DNA of 64,000 nucleotides from Oscillospiraceae bacterium (GCA_020025305.1 JAHHSG010000009.1:28829-92828); one strand, 5' to 3'. Shown: positions 49,837-58,537, counted from the first letter of the stretch. Notes: generated from the letters alone by a model not told the origin. Numbers and translations: made by a program.

Positions 49837-50271
49837 TTGGATATGACACCTCAGGCGTATCAGGACTATGTGGCACAAAAGCAAAAGAAATCTCCCATCG
49901 TAAAAAATACACTGCTGGCTTTCTTGATTGGCGGAGCCATCTGCACACTGGGACAGGCTGTCTCCGACGGGTATCTCGCCGCGGGACTGGCGCAGCAGGA
50001 CGCTGCCACCGCCACCTCCTGTACGTTGGTTTTTCTCTCAGCACTGCTGACAGGGCTGAACCTCTACAACAAGATTGCACGCTACGGCGGCGCGGGTACA
50101 CTGGTGCCCATCACCGGCTTTGCCAATGCCGTGGTCTCTCCCGCCATCGACTTCCGTGCCGAAGGAATTGTCACCGGCATGGCTGCCCGCATGTTTATCA
50201 TCGCAGGGCCTGTTCTTGTCTTTGGCACCGCCGCCAGCGTGATCTATGGTGTGATCCTCTGGCTGCTGTAA
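49837..50271 (+). CDS. spoVAC: Stage V sporulation protein AC
   Basis: A 144-residue membrane protein: KSPIVKNTLLAFLIGGAICTLGQ, NKIARYGGAGTLVPITGFANAVVSPAIDFRAEGIVTGMAARMFIIAGP, all close to SpoVAC, a mechanosensitive-type channel of the spore inner membrane that moves dipicolinic acid (Ca-DPA). The start is TTG 49837, 11 bases after AAAGGA; ATG 49843 two codons on is an alternative. In most spore formers spoVAC is followed by spoVAD and spoVAE; here it is alone, directly before a terminator. Confidence 0.93.
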   Translation: MDMTPQAYQDYVAQKQKKSPIVKNTLLAFLIGGAICTLGQAVSDGYLAAGLAQQDAATATSCTLVFLSALLTGLNLYNKIARYGGAGTLVPITGFANAVVSPAIDFRAEGIVTGMAARMFIIAGPVLVFGTAASVIYGVILWLL

Positions 50272-50273
50272 TC

Positions 50274-50304
50274 AAAAAAGCCGCCCCTGGGGGCGGCTTT
50301 TTTT
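50274..50304. terminator. Bidirectional terminator spoVAC/MATE gene
   Basis: AAAAAAGCCGCCCC and GGGGCGGCTTTTTTT with a two-base loop between convergent genes. Confidence 0.95.
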
Positions 50305-51670
50305 ATGCTTGCTGGTGCATTTGCAACACACGCTTGCGCAGGATTTTTTTGTTGCACAGCACAAAGACCGGCGTAGACACCAGAATGGCCAGCACATCCG
50401 AAATGGGCTGGGCGTAAAAAATCATAGAGGCATCCAGCAGCACCGGCAGCAGGAACAGCGCGGCAAAGTATACACCTTTGCGCCAGAAGGACAGCGGCAG
50501 CGACAACTGCACCTGCCCCATCCCGGTAAAGCCATCCACAATCGCATACTGTGCCCCCAACGGCACCGCCGTAATCGTATAGATGCGGATGGCACGGCAG
50601 GCCTGGGCCGTAATTTCCGGATCAGAAGTAAAAAGCGAAACGAACACGCCGCCCGCCACACGAGCCAGCACAAACAGCAGCCCCGTATATGCCATACAGA
50701 GGCAAAGAATATACTTTTGTGCGCGCTTCACACGCGCAGCGGCACCGGCACCATAGTTATAACTCAAGATGCACTGCGTTCCGCCGCTGATACCGCCCAG
50801 CGGCATGGTCACCACCAGCATAAAGCTCTGGACAATGGTATTCACGGTAATGAGCAAATCGCCCTGTGCGCCGCCGTAGCGCTGCAGCAGCGCATTCATG
50901 GCAATGATCATCACATTGTCCATGGAGATAATGGCAAAGGGCGTAAAACCCATTTTCATCACCTGCGTCATCAAGCGCCAGCGGTAGCCGCCAAGGGTAA
51001 TGGTAATGTTGGCCTTTTTGAAGAGGAACAGCAGTACAAAAACGGCACTGGCGATCTGACTGATGACGGTGGCTATCGCTGCACCCCGGACACCAAGATC
51101 CAGCACAAAGATAAATACAGGGTCCAGAATCATATTCATCACCGCGCCCAGCACCACCGAACACATACCTGCCTTGGCGTAGCCCTGCGCAACAATGAAC
51201 TGATACATCCCTGTGGACAGCAGAGAAAAAAGGGTGCCGCTGACATAGATGGTAAAGTACGCCTCGGCATAAGGGTAAGTCACATCGCTGGCACCAAAGA
51301 GCCGCAGCATGGGTTCCCGCAGCACCAGCGACACCGCCGTCACCACCAAGGCCAGAGTACAGAGCATCAAAAAGCAGTTGGCCAAGATCTTTTCCGCCCG
51401 TTCACGATTTCCCTCGCCCATCGCAATGCCCATCAGCGGCGCACCGCCAATGCCTATGAGGCAGGAAAAGGCGCCAATCATCGTGACAATGGGGCCGCAC
51501 ACGCCCACACCTGCCAGCGACACGTCGCCGTAGACCGCAATATTCCCCACGAAAATGCGATCTACAATACTATAGAGCACGCTGACAAACTGAGCCAGCA
51601 TACTGGGAATGGCTATTCTAAAAACAAGACGGGAAATCTCATCCCGCCCCAGGTCATTCTCTCTTCTCAC
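50303..51670 (-). CDS. MATE family efflux transporter
   Basis: A 455-residue transporter with 12 hydrophobic segments and the MATE features SMLAQFVSVLYSIVDRIFVGNI and VVTMPLGGISGGTQCILSYNYGAG, of the NorM/DinF-type group in Firmicutes. It exports cationic drugs or metabolites with Na+ or H+. The frame runs in much further upstream, but GTG at 51670 follows GGGAGG by seven bases and starts the conserved part; the extra 147 codons would read as arginine- and cysteine-rich non-coding sequence. Confidence 0.9.
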   Translation of the reverse strand: MRRENDLGRDEISRLVFRIAIPSMLAQFVSVLYSIVDRIFVGNIAVYGDVSLAGVGVCGPIVTMIGAFSCLIGIGGAPLMGIAMGEGNRERAEKILANCFLMLCTLALVVTAVSLVLREPMLRLFGASDVTYPYAEAYFTIYVSGTLFSLLSTGMYQFIVAQGYAKAGMCSVVLGAVMNMILDPVFIFVLDLGVRGAAIATVISQIASAVFVLLFLFKKANITITLGGYRWRLMTQVMKMGFTPFAIISMDNVMIIAMNALLQRYGGAQGDLLITVNTIVQSFMLVVTMPLGGISGGTQCILSYNYGAGAAARVKRAQKYILCLCMAYTGLLFVLARVAGGVFVSLFTSDPEITAQACRAIRIYTITAVPLGAQYAIVDGFTGMGQVQLSLPLSFWRKGVYFAALFLLPVLLDASMIFYAQPISDVLAILVSTPVFVLCNKKILRKRVLQMHQQA

Positions 51671-51725
51671 GTTTCTTCCTCCCACGCCTGCAGGGAGCGC
51701 CCTTGCGCTCACAAATAACGCTTTC

Positions 51726-51754
51726 ATCTTATCGCGGACAAAGGGGAAAATCAA
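51726..51754 (-). promoter_or_regulatory. Promoter of the MATE transporter gene
   Basis: Minus strand: -35 TTGATT, 17-base spacer, -10 TAAGAT, about 55 bases before the GTG start. Confidence 0.6.
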
Positions 51755-51905
51755 GTGGCAATACCGACGAGTTTCCTCCTTTTTCTCCATGGCCGCAAGT
51801 GCAAATGGACAGCCTCCGGCAGGGGAGTGGGATACACCCCCTGCCTCCCCCACAGTGCGCACGCATCCTCCATGCCATGTCCCCTCGCAACAGCATCCTA
51901 CCCGC

Positions 51906-51940
51906 AAAGAGAGGCAGCGGACGTTCCGCTGCCTCTCTTT
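51906..51940. terminator. Terminator of lepA
   Basis: AAAGAGAGGCAGCGGA and TCCGCTGCCTCTCTTT with a three-base loop, 20 bases after the lepA stop. Confidence 0.9.
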
Positions 51941-51959
51941 TTCCACATCGCAAATCGTA

Positions 51960-53768
51960 TCAATCGCTGTCCAGCTTGAGGACGGCCATGAAGGCCTCGG
52001 TAGGCACCTGCACCGTACCGAGATTGCGCATCTTTTTCTTGCCCTCTTTCTGCTTTTCCAGCAGCTTCTTCTTTCGGGATATATCGCCGCCGTAGCACTT
52101 GGCCAGCACATCCTTACGCATCGCCTTCACGGTTTCACGGGCGATGATCCGTCCGCCGATGGCGGCCTGAATGGGCACCTCAAAGAGCTGGCGGGGAATG
52201 TTATCCTTCAGCTTCTCGCACAGGCGGCGGGCACGGGGATAGGCCTTATCCCGGTGGGCAATGAAGCTGAGGGCATCCACGCCGTCTCCGTTAAGCAGGA
52301 GATCCACCTTCACAAGATCGCTGGTATGATACCCGGACAGCTCATAGTCCAGGGAGGCGTAGCCCTTGGTATTGGCCTTGAGCGTATCAAAGAAGTCGTA
52401 AATGATCTCGTTAAGGGGCATCTGATAATGAAGCTCTACCAAATGGGTATCCAGATACTGCATATCCTTAAACTCGCCGCGCCGATCCTGACACATGGGC
52501 ATGATATTGCCCACATACTCGTTGGGGCTGATGATGGAAACCTTCACATAGGGCTCCTCCGCGTGCTCGATGGAACCGGGGTCGGGGTAATTGTGGGGGT
52601 TATCCACCTTCACCATGGTGCCGTCACTTTTATAAACGTGGTAGATAACGGAGGGCAGCGTGGTGACCAGATCCAGATTGAACTCACGCTCCAGACGCTC
52701 CTGAATGATCTCCATATGGAGCATTCCCAAAAAGCCGCAGCGGAAGCCAAAGCCCAGTGCCGCAGAGGATTCCGGCTCGAAGGTCAGGGAGGCATCGTTG
52801 AGCTGCAGCTTCTCCAATGCGTCCCGCAGATCGGGATACTTGGAGCCGTCCTCGGTATAGATACCACAGTAGACCATGGACTGGGCACCGCGATAGCCGG
52901 GCAGCGGCTCGGCCGCCGGGGCAGCGGCGTCGGTAATGGTATCACCTACCCGTGTATCCCGCACGTTCTTGATGGAGGCGGTAAAGTAGCCCACCTCACC
53001 GGCCTGCAGCATATCGGCGGGCTCGTTGCCCAATGGCTTGAGATAGCCGCACTCCAGCACCGTATACTGAGCGCCGGTGGCCATCATGCGGACGGTCTGC
53101 CCACGGCGCAGTGTGCCCTGCTTGATACGGAAGAGCACCACCACGCCCACATAGGGGTCATACTGGCTGTCAAATACCAGCGCCTGCAGCGGCGCATGGG
53201 GATCGCCGGCAGGGGAGGGGACATTGTGCACCACGTCCTCCAGCACGGCCTCAATGTTCAAGCCCAGCTTGGCGGAGATCTCCGGGGCATCCAGTGCCGG
53301 CAGACCGATGATGTCCTCCACCTCCTGCTTGGCCTTTTCCGGGTCAGCAGCCGGCAGATCGATCTTATTGAACACGGGCAGGATCTCCAGCTCATGCTCC
53401 ATGGCCAGATAGGTATTGGCCAGCGTCTGCGCCTCTACCCCCTGGGTGGAGTCCACCACCAGCAGGGCACCTTCACAGGCGGCAAGAGACCGGGACACCT
53501 CGTAGTTGAAGTCCACATGGCCGGGGGTGTCGATTAGGTTCAGCGCATATGTCTCGCCGTCCTGCGCCTTATAATGAATCTGCACCGCCCGGGATTTAAT
53601 GGTGATCCCGCGCTCTCGTTCCAGCTCCATGTTGTCCAGCAGCTGATTTTCCATATTTCGCTGCGGCACAGCGTCACACTTCTCCAGCAGACGGTCGGCC
53701 AGCGTGGATTTGCCGTGGTCGATGTGGGCAATGATGGAGAAATTGCGGATTTTAGATTGATCATACAT
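51960..53768 (-). CDS. lepA: Elongation factor 4 (LepA)
   Basis: A 602-residue ribosome-bound GTPase: NFSIIAHIDHGKSTLADRL (G1), RERGITIKS (G2), LIDTPGHVDF (G3), VFNKIDLP (G4), the EF-G-like domains III and V and the LepA-specific C-terminal basic domain ending in KMRNLGTVQVPTEAF. It back-translocates stalled ribosomes or aids initiation and 30S assembly. TAGGAGG lies before the ATG; the TAG is the stop of a small upstream frame that duplicates the lepA 5' end. Codon use and full length show it is intact. Confidence 0.97.
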   Translation of the reverse strand: MYDQSKIRNFSIIAHIDHGKSTLADRLLEKCDAVPQRNMENQLLDNMELERERGITIKSRAVQIHYKAQDGETYALNLIDTPGHVDFNYEVSRSLAACEGALLVVDSTQGVEAQTLANTYLAMEHELEILPVFNKIDLPAADPEKAKQEVEDIIGLPALDAPEISAKLGLNIEAVLEDVVHNVPSPAGDPHAPLQALVFDSQYDPYVGVVVLFRIKQGTLRRGQTVRMMATGAQYTVLECGYLKPLGNEPADMLQAGEVGYFTASIKNVRDTRVGDTITDAAAPAAEPLPGYRGAQSMVYCGIYTEDGSKYPDLRDALEKLQLNDASLTFEPESSAALGFGFRCGFLGMLHMEIIQERLEREFNLDLVTTLPSVIYHVYKSDGTMVKVDNPHNYPDPGSIEHAEEPYVKVSIISPNEYVGNIMPMCQDRRGEFKDMQYLDTHLVELHYQMPLNEIIYDFFDTLKANTKGYASLDYELSGYHTSDLVKVDLLLNGDGVDALSFIAHRDKAYPRARRLCEKLKDNIPRQLFEVPIQAAIGGRIIARETVKAMRKDVLAKCYGGDISRKKKLLEKQKEGKKKMRNLGTVQVPTEAFMAVLKLDSD

Positions 53769-53783
53769 AAATTGGTAAACCTC

Positions 53784-53987
53784 CTAGTTGGCAAAGCCAC
53801 GCGGCGCGCGGCGCGCGTACAAGCGTTTTGCTGTGGCAAAACCTTGCCGCAGGCGGAATTCATTTTCGCCGAGGATGTAAAATATCACGCAGGGCTCCCA
53901 GCGGGCCGTCAGGCGGTGGGAAACGGATTTGCCGTGGTCGATATGGGCCATGATAGAAAAATGGCGGCTTTTGGATGGATCATGCAC
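53784..53987 (-). pseudogene. Duplicate of the lepA 5' end, decayed or a small leader ORF
   Basis: The frame begins with GTG at 53987 after its own GGAGGG box. Its first codons read MHDPSKSRHFSIMAHIDHGKS against MYDQSKIRNFSIIAHIDHGKS of lepA, and 53 of 63 bases from the start codon agree by eye; the 16 bases upstream, including the ribosome binding site, agree in 14. The P-loop is kept but the following Thr is Val, then similarity stops within about 10 residues. It runs 67 codons without a stop and ends with TAG that overlaps the lepA ribosome binding site. It may be a relic of a tandem duplication or a coupled leader ORF. Confidence 0.6.
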
Positions 53988-54034
53988 AAATTGGGAACCC
54001 TCCATGAAAATAGGGGACAGCCGCTGCTTGCCGG

Positions 54035-54715
54035 TTAAGCGTCATCCAGCAGCTTGCGGCATTTCTCATCTACATTGTGGAACACCTGGGCCGCACTCTG
54101 ATTCAGCGCAGGATCCTCCACCCCCAAACTGCCGGACTCAAAGGCGGGGAACTCCGCATCCTCGGCAGTACAATGATCTAATGCACGGAGATAGCGCATC
54201 AGGCTCATCTCCATCTCTGCTGTAACAAGACCTGCGTCAAAATCCGTGCTGGACAACGAAAAATAATCCTCATTGCCGCCGCTGCGCCGGAAGAGCTGCC
54301 GCAAAAGGCGGTAGAGCCCGGCATTGAGATAGTCCCCGGCAGCGGTAATCACCGCACGGTCACCCAGCTTGCCTAGTGCATTGAAGAGGAGACTGGCCGT
54401 ATTCACCACCAGTTTCTTTTGCAGGGTTGCCAAAATGCTGCCCTTGAGCGTTCCTTTTTCCAAGCTGGAGTCATAGAGCCCATCGGCATCGATCATGGCG
54501 CCGTCCCGACTCAGTGTCCGCCCCAACAGATAGTCCGCCGAAACATGGTAATAGCCACAGGCTTTCACCACAAAAGCCAGTCCCGGTTCACGGATACCGT
54601 TTTCATAGTGGCTCAGCAGCGCCTGACTGATGCCCAGTTCCGATGCCGCCTCTCGCTGTGATACACCCTTTTCCTGCCGCAGCAGGCTTAGCGTTCGGGA
54701 AAAATCACTTGTCAT
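54035..54715 (-). CDS. XRE-family transcriptional regulator
   Basis: A 226-residue protein. Residues 6-60 form an HTH_3 domain (LSLLRQEKGVSQREAASELGISQALLSHYENG) in the style of Cro/C1 regulators, closely followed by VSADYLLGRT, which is usual in Firmicutes members. The remaining ~160 residues are helical, with no recognised ligand domain. AGGTGAGG lies before the ATG. Targets unknown; the gene is read toward the lepA duplicate and lepA and could be co-transcribed with them, as no terminator is seen between. Confidence 0.88.
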   Translation of the reverse strand: MTSDFSRTLSLLRQEKGVSQREAASELGISQALLSHYENGIREPGLAFVVKACGYYHVSADYLLGRTLSRDGAMIDADGLYDSSLEKGTLKGSILATLQKKLVVNTASLLFNALGKLGDRAVITAAGDYLNAGLYRLLRQLFRRSGGNEDYFSLSSTDFDAGLVTAEMEMSLMRYLRALDHCTAEDAEFPAFESGSLGVEDPALNQSAAQVFHNVDEKCRKLLDDA

Positions 54716-54754
54716 ATCCTCACCTAAATTCTTTCTCTTTTATACGGAATGTAA

Positions 54755-54783
54755 ATTATATACTACTTTATACAAAAAGTAAA
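54755..54783 (-). promoter_or_regulatory. Promoter of the XRE gene
   Basis: Minus strand: -35 TTTACT, 17-base spacer, -10 TATAAT, about 45 bases before the start codon. Confidence 0.65.
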
Positions 54784-54922
54784 TGCTTTCTTACGCTATT
54801 CTCTCACTTTCCTTTCTCCGTCTCGCCGCCATTATCTCCTCATTTAACTACCATAAAGGCCATTTTTCCCCTGTTTTTCAAAAAATTTCACCGTCATTTG
54901 TACCAAAAAACCAGCTTTTGCC

Positions 54923-54951
54923 TTGACGAATACACTAAAAAAAGGTATGAT
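54923..54951 (+). promoter_or_regulatory. Promoter of the M23 peptidase gene
   Basis: -35 TTGACG, 17-base spacer, -10 TATGAT, about 40 bases before the ATG. Confidence 0.8.
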
Positions 54952-54990
54952 ACCCTTTGTAATAAATTTGTAACCTTTAGATAGGAATCT

Positions 54991-56703
54991 ATGATGAAGC
55001 AAGATATTAAAAATAAACAGGAAACGCCAAAGGAGCATACCTCTCTTTGGCAGCGATGGAAGAAGAACCTGCAGGACTGGGTTTGGTACCACCGCGAGAA
55101 CCCGGACTGGTACGACATCGACATCCAGTCCGCGGTGAAGCATCATATCATCGCTCCCATGCGCAAGGAGCTGCAGCACCTGCGAGAGCTGCGGCAAATC
55201 AATAAGCACCGCTGGGAATTTCCGGAGACAGAACACCGTCTGGGACAGCTCATGCTGTTTGGCTGGAGTGTTTTTCCCCGCATCGGCAGCGGTGTCCGGG
55301 AGGCCGTACTGAAACGGCGGAAGATTTCCAGCTATACGCATGGTCGTGTGGCAGCCTTCTTTGACCAATGGAAACTGCAGCCCCTCCACTTCCTAGTGAC
55401 AGCCGTGGGCATCGCCGCCGTGGCGTTGCTGCTGTCTTTTTATACCCTAGGGACCACGGCGGAATATAATGGCACGGAGCTGGGCACGGTAGGCAGCGCC
55501 CGCACGGTCAGCGCCGCTGTAGAGAATGTGGAGGCGATCACTCGTGAGACGCTCCACGATACGGATTACACCATTGACCCATCCCTTTTAAAAACAAGAA
55601 CCCGTGTGGTTCCCCGCTCACAGCTTTCCAACAGCGAGGAGCTGCAAGAGGAGCTCTCCACCCAGTTGGGTCTGGTGGACTATGGCTATGGTCTCTATGT
55701 GGATGATGAGCTGGTGGCGGCTACGCCCTTTGCCGGCGCACTGGAAGAGCTTTTGGAGCAGATGAAGGTGGGCTATCGCACCCCAAACACTGTTGAGTGC
55801 ACCTTTGTAGAAGACGTAGAGATTCGAAAAGGGTATGTTGACAGTACCTATATGATGAATCTGGGATATATTGCCGAGCGCCTCAGCAAAACCAAATCTG
55901 CCGAGATTACCTATACGGTCAAGAGCGGTGATGTCTGGTCCGAAATTGCCGATGTCAACGACATGAGCAGTGATGAGCTGCTGGCCCTAAACCCCGGTTA
56001 CGAGCCCTCCGTACTCCATATAGGCGACGTGCTCACCATTACCAATGCAGTCCCCTACTTGACGGTGGTCAACGTGGAGCGGCAGAGTTATTTACAGGAT
56101 GTTCCCTACACCATCACTTATGAGGACGATCCTTCTATGTATGAGGGTGATTTTTCCGTTCTCAGCCCCGGTGTCTATGGTAAGGCGGATATCATCGCCA
56201 ATGTAACCTACGTCAACGGTACTGAAAAGAGCCGCCAGGTTGTCTCCTCCGTTACCCTGAGTGAACCGGTGGCGGAACGACAGGCCCGCGGCACAAAGCC
56301 CCGCCCAAGCTGGCTGCCCACCGGCAATTTCCGCTGGCCCTGCAGCGGTGTGGTCACCTCTTACTTTGGTTATCGTGATGCAGGGGTAGCCGGTGCCTCC
56401 AGTTTCCACAACGCTCTGGATATTGCCAACTACACCGGCGCACCCATCTATGCCTCTGACGGCGGCACGGTTGTTTATTCCGGCTGGAGCGGCGGCTACG
56501 GCTATCTGGTGAAAGTGGATCACGGCAATGGTTTTGTCACCTATTATGCCCACTGCAATGATCTGTATGTCTCCGTGGGCGAACACGTTTATCAAGGCCA
56601 GTTGATTGCCGCTGTGGGATCTACCGGTATTTCCAGCGGCCCCCACTGTCATTTTGGTATTTTGAAAAGCGGCACTTGGGTAGATCCTATGAACTATCTA
56701 TAA
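54991..56703 (+). CDS. LysM-G5-M23 peptidase, membrane anchored
   Basis: A 570-residue protein. A cytoplasmic N-terminal part of ~130 residues, rich in basic and aromatic residues, precedes a membrane segment at about 132-152 (LVTAVGIAAVALLLSFYTLG). Outside follow a variable region, a LysM domain at about 307-351 (YTVKSGDVWSEIADVNDMSSDELL), a G5 domain at about 355-430, and a C-terminal M23 peptidase with zinc ligands H473 and D477 (HNALD) and H552-C-H554. It binds peptidoglycan and probably cuts its cross-links, or, like SpoIIQ-type proteins, acts in engulfment; the long cytoplasmic part is unusual for the family. Promoter and terminator are its own. Confidence 0.92.
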   Translation: MMKQDIKNKQETPKEHTSLWQRWKKNLQDWVWYHRENPDWYDIDIQSAVKHHIIAPMRKELQHLRELRQINKHRWEFPETEHRLGQLMLFGWSVFPRIGSGVREAVLKRRKISSYTHGRVAAFFDQWKLQPLHFLVTAVGIAAVALLLSFYTLGTTAEYNGTELGTVGSARTVSAAVENVEAITRETLHDTDYTIDPSLLKTRTRVVPRSQLSNSEELQEELSTQLGLVDYGYGLYVDDELVAATPFAGALEELLEQMKVGYRTPNTVECTFVEDVEIRKGYVDSTYMMNLGYIAERLSKTKSAEITYTVKSGDVWSEIADVNDMSSDELLALNPGYEPSVLHIGDVLTITNAVPYLTVVNVERQSYLQDVPYTITYEDDPSMYEGDFSVLSPGVYGKADIIANVTYVNGTEKSRQVVSSVTLSEPVAERQARGTKPRPSWLPTGNFRWPCSGVVTSYFGYRDAGVAGASSFHNALDIANYTGAPIYASDGGTVVYSGWSGGYGYLVKVDHGNGFVTYYAHCNDLYVSVGEHVYQGQLIAAVGSTGISSGPHCHFGILKSGTWVDPMNYL

Positions 56704-56732
56704 TAGCATCCGGTACAGCAAATTTTGAAATG

Positions 56733-56785
56733 CACCCCATTTGTCAGGCAGTATGATATACGCCCTGACAGATGGGGTGATTTTG
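56733..56785 (+). terminator. Terminator after the M23 peptidase gene
   Basis: CACCCCAT.TGTCAGG and CCTGACA.ATGGGGTG pair with one mismatch around a 15-base loop, followed by a T-rich stretch. Confidence 0.85.
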
Positions 56786-56905
56786 CGGGTTTTTTATTTT
56801 TTTCATTTGTTGCATATATCACAGACGAATTTATAAAAGCTGTTATAATGAAAAAAGAATCAAGTATAATAAAACTCAATTGGATGATATATAAGGAGGT
56901 ATCTT

Positions 56906-57541
56906 ATGGATCGCAAAGTTTTGGAGAAAATGAATTACGGTGTGTTTGTACTGGGCACCCAGTCGCAGGGCAAACGGGTAGGCTGCGTTGTCAACTCCTT
57001 TGCTCAAGTGACCAGCAACCTGCCTCAAAAGTTTACCGTCACTCTCAACCGGGACAATGACACCTGCCGTGCTCTGCTGGACAGTGGCAGCTTTTCCGTC
57101 ACGCTGGCGGGCAAGGACTGTCCCAAGGAATTAGTAGATTTGTTTGGCTACAAGTCCAGCCGCATTGTTGATAAGTTTGCCGACTACAAAACCGAGACCG
57201 ACTCTCTGGGCAACCCCTATGTAACCGAGGGGATGGTGGCTCAAATCTCCTGCAAGATACTGGACACCATGGATGTGGGCCGCTACGTTCTCTTCCTCTG
57301 TGAGGGTGTAGACGGCAAGATTCTCTCGGACGGTCGCATGCTGACCGTAGATGAATATCTGGGCAAGAACAAGACGGCTGTGCCTCCTACGGCCACTGTA
57401 TACCGCACACTGGAAGAGGTAGGCGGTTGGGTCTGCCCCTGGTGCGGCTATGTTTACACCGGCGAGACGCTGCCCGACGGCTATGTGTGCCCCCTGTGCC
57501 GCTGCCCCGGGGAGAAGTTCACCCGCAAGCAGCCGGAATAA
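56906..57541 (+). CDS. hrb: Flavin reductase-rubredoxin fusion (high-molecular-weight rubredoxin type)
   Basis: A 211-residue two-domain protein. Residues 1-150 are an FMN-binding split-barrel flavin reductase domain (MNYGVFVLGTQSQGKRVGCVVNSFAQV), and residues 165-208 a rubredoxin domain with CPWCGYVY and CPLCRCPG iron-binding Cys pairs. This is the layout of Moorella Hrb, which passes electrons from NAD(P)H to a flavodiiron protein in NO or O2 reduction. No flavodiiron gene is in the window, so its partner is elsewhere. AGGAGG is seven bases before the ATG. Stand-alone unit. Confidence 0.92.
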   Translation: MDRKVLEKMNYGVFVLGTQSQGKRVGCVVNSFAQVTSNLPQKFTVTLNRDNDTCRALLDSGSFSVTLAGKDCPKELVDLFGYKSSRIVDKFADYKTETDSLGNPYVTEGMVAQISCKILDTMDVGRYVLFLCEGVDGKILSDGRMLTVDEYLGKNKTAVPPTATVYRTLEEVGGWVCPWCGYVYTGETLPDGYVCPLCRCPGEKFTRKQPE

Positions 57542-57552
57542 TCCCATGAATC

Positions 57553-57582
57553 CAAAAAAGACCGCCTGAAGGCGGTCTTTTT
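57553..57582. terminator. Bidirectional terminator
   Basis: AAAAAAGACCGCC and GGCGGTCTTTTTT with a TGAA loop between the rubredoxin fusion (+) and the HAD gene (-). Confidence 0.95.
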
Positions 57583-57598
57583 TATTCGTATGCCTCAC

Positions 57599-58477
57599 TC
57601 ATTCAAACAGGCTGGCTTGATAGGGGAGACCGCTTTTGCCGATCTGCTGGCACTGTGCGGTATGTTCCGCTTCCAAAAGGTCAGTCACCGCCATTTTACG
57701 GATGATATTCTTCACGGTACGATCCAGCGTGGTTCCCTCCCGGTAATCAGCAGGGAAGATGAAATCCACCCGGCCGCGGTACAGCAGTTCCTCCACCGCC
57801 GTGCGGGTCTCCGGCTGATAGACGGCAATCGCCTGCCCACCATAGGAGCGCATCATCTTCATGCACGGCACGTCCGACAGCCCATCCCCCACATAAATCA
57901 TATTGGTGAACGGAATGCGCTTACTGTCATCGGGCATGGAAGCGTTCAAATCCCGGTCATTGTCCACATCCAGCACGCCCTTATTGATACGATAGACAAA
58001 CTGCGTTTTCGCGGTAAAATTTACATCCAGCTTCGGCCAGACAGGGGTGCCCGTCTCATCGTAGTAGAACTCACTGGCGTAAATTTTTTTAAAGTGATGG
58101 CTGATCCCGGAGCCCTCGATGATCTCCCGCAAGCCAGAGGAGAGAATATAGTGCTCCACCGTGACACCCTGGCTCTCACCAAATGCGCCGATCCGTTCAA
58201 ACCACTCCTCCACACCGGGAAAGAGAACGATACTATGTCCCTTATCCACCAGTGTCTGTCGGTTCAGCGGCAGTCCTTTTTCCCGGCTTTTGCGCAGCAT
58301 GGTATACATATAGGCCAGAATTCCGTCCATGTGCTCCCGGTGACCTAACGCGTTGGCCTCCCGCCAAAAGTCCTCTGGCTCCATACCCAAAGAGGGAATA
58401 AAAGCGTAGTTCTGCATATCCTGTGTGCAAAGCGTCTTATCAAAATCATACAGCAGAGCGATGATGGGCTTTTCCAT
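57599..58477 (-). CDS. HAD-superfamily phosphatase
   Basis: A 292-residue HAD hydrolase: motif I D11-F-D13 (YDFDKTLC), motif II near SSGL, and motif IV in YVGDGLSDVPCM. The insert of about 90 residues between I and II with FPGVEEWFERI points to the phosphoserine phosphatase-like C1-capped group. Substrate unknown; a small phosphate ester. AAAAGGAG lies nine bases before the ATG. It ends before the bidirectional terminator and is separated from divIVA by a terminator. Confidence 0.85.
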   Translation of the reverse strand: MEKPIIALLYDFDKTLCTQDMQNYAFIPSLGMEPEDFWREANALGHREHMDGILAYMYTMLRKSREKGLPLNRQTLVDKGHSIVLFPGVEEWFERIGAFGESQGVTVEHYILSSGLREIIEGSGISHHFKKIYASEFYYDETGTPVWPKLDVNFTAKTQFVYRINKGVLDVDNDRDLNASMPDDSKRIPFTNMIYVGDGLSDVPCMKMMRSYGGQAIAVYQPETRTAVEELLYRGRVDFIFPADYREGTTLDRTVKNIIRKMAVTDLLEAEHTAQCQQIGKSGLPYQASLFE

Positions 58478-58500
58478 AGCGGCATACTCCTTTTTATATG

Positions 58501-58528
58501 AAAAAGCGGCCCTTAGGAGCCGCTTTTT
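58501..58528 (-). terminator. Terminator of divIVA
   Basis: AAAAAGCGGC and GCCGCTTTTTT pair around an eight-base loop, nine bases after the divIVA stop. Confidence 0.85.
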
Positions 58529-58537
58529 TCTTTCTGA

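Noticed and set aside
51671..52111. N-terminal extension of the MATE transporter
   Set aside because: The extra codons run through the lepA terminator and into lepA, and their translation is Arg/Cys-rich; the GTG at 51670 has a good ribosome binding site.
51609..53537. A 642-codon frame on the plus strand opposite lepA
   Set aside because: Antisense shadow of lepA, with no start signal and no recognisable motif.
53784..53987. A separate tet(M)- or RF3-like translational GTPase gene
   Set aside because: Only the G1 region is present and the DNA match, including the ribosome binding site, is to lepA itself.
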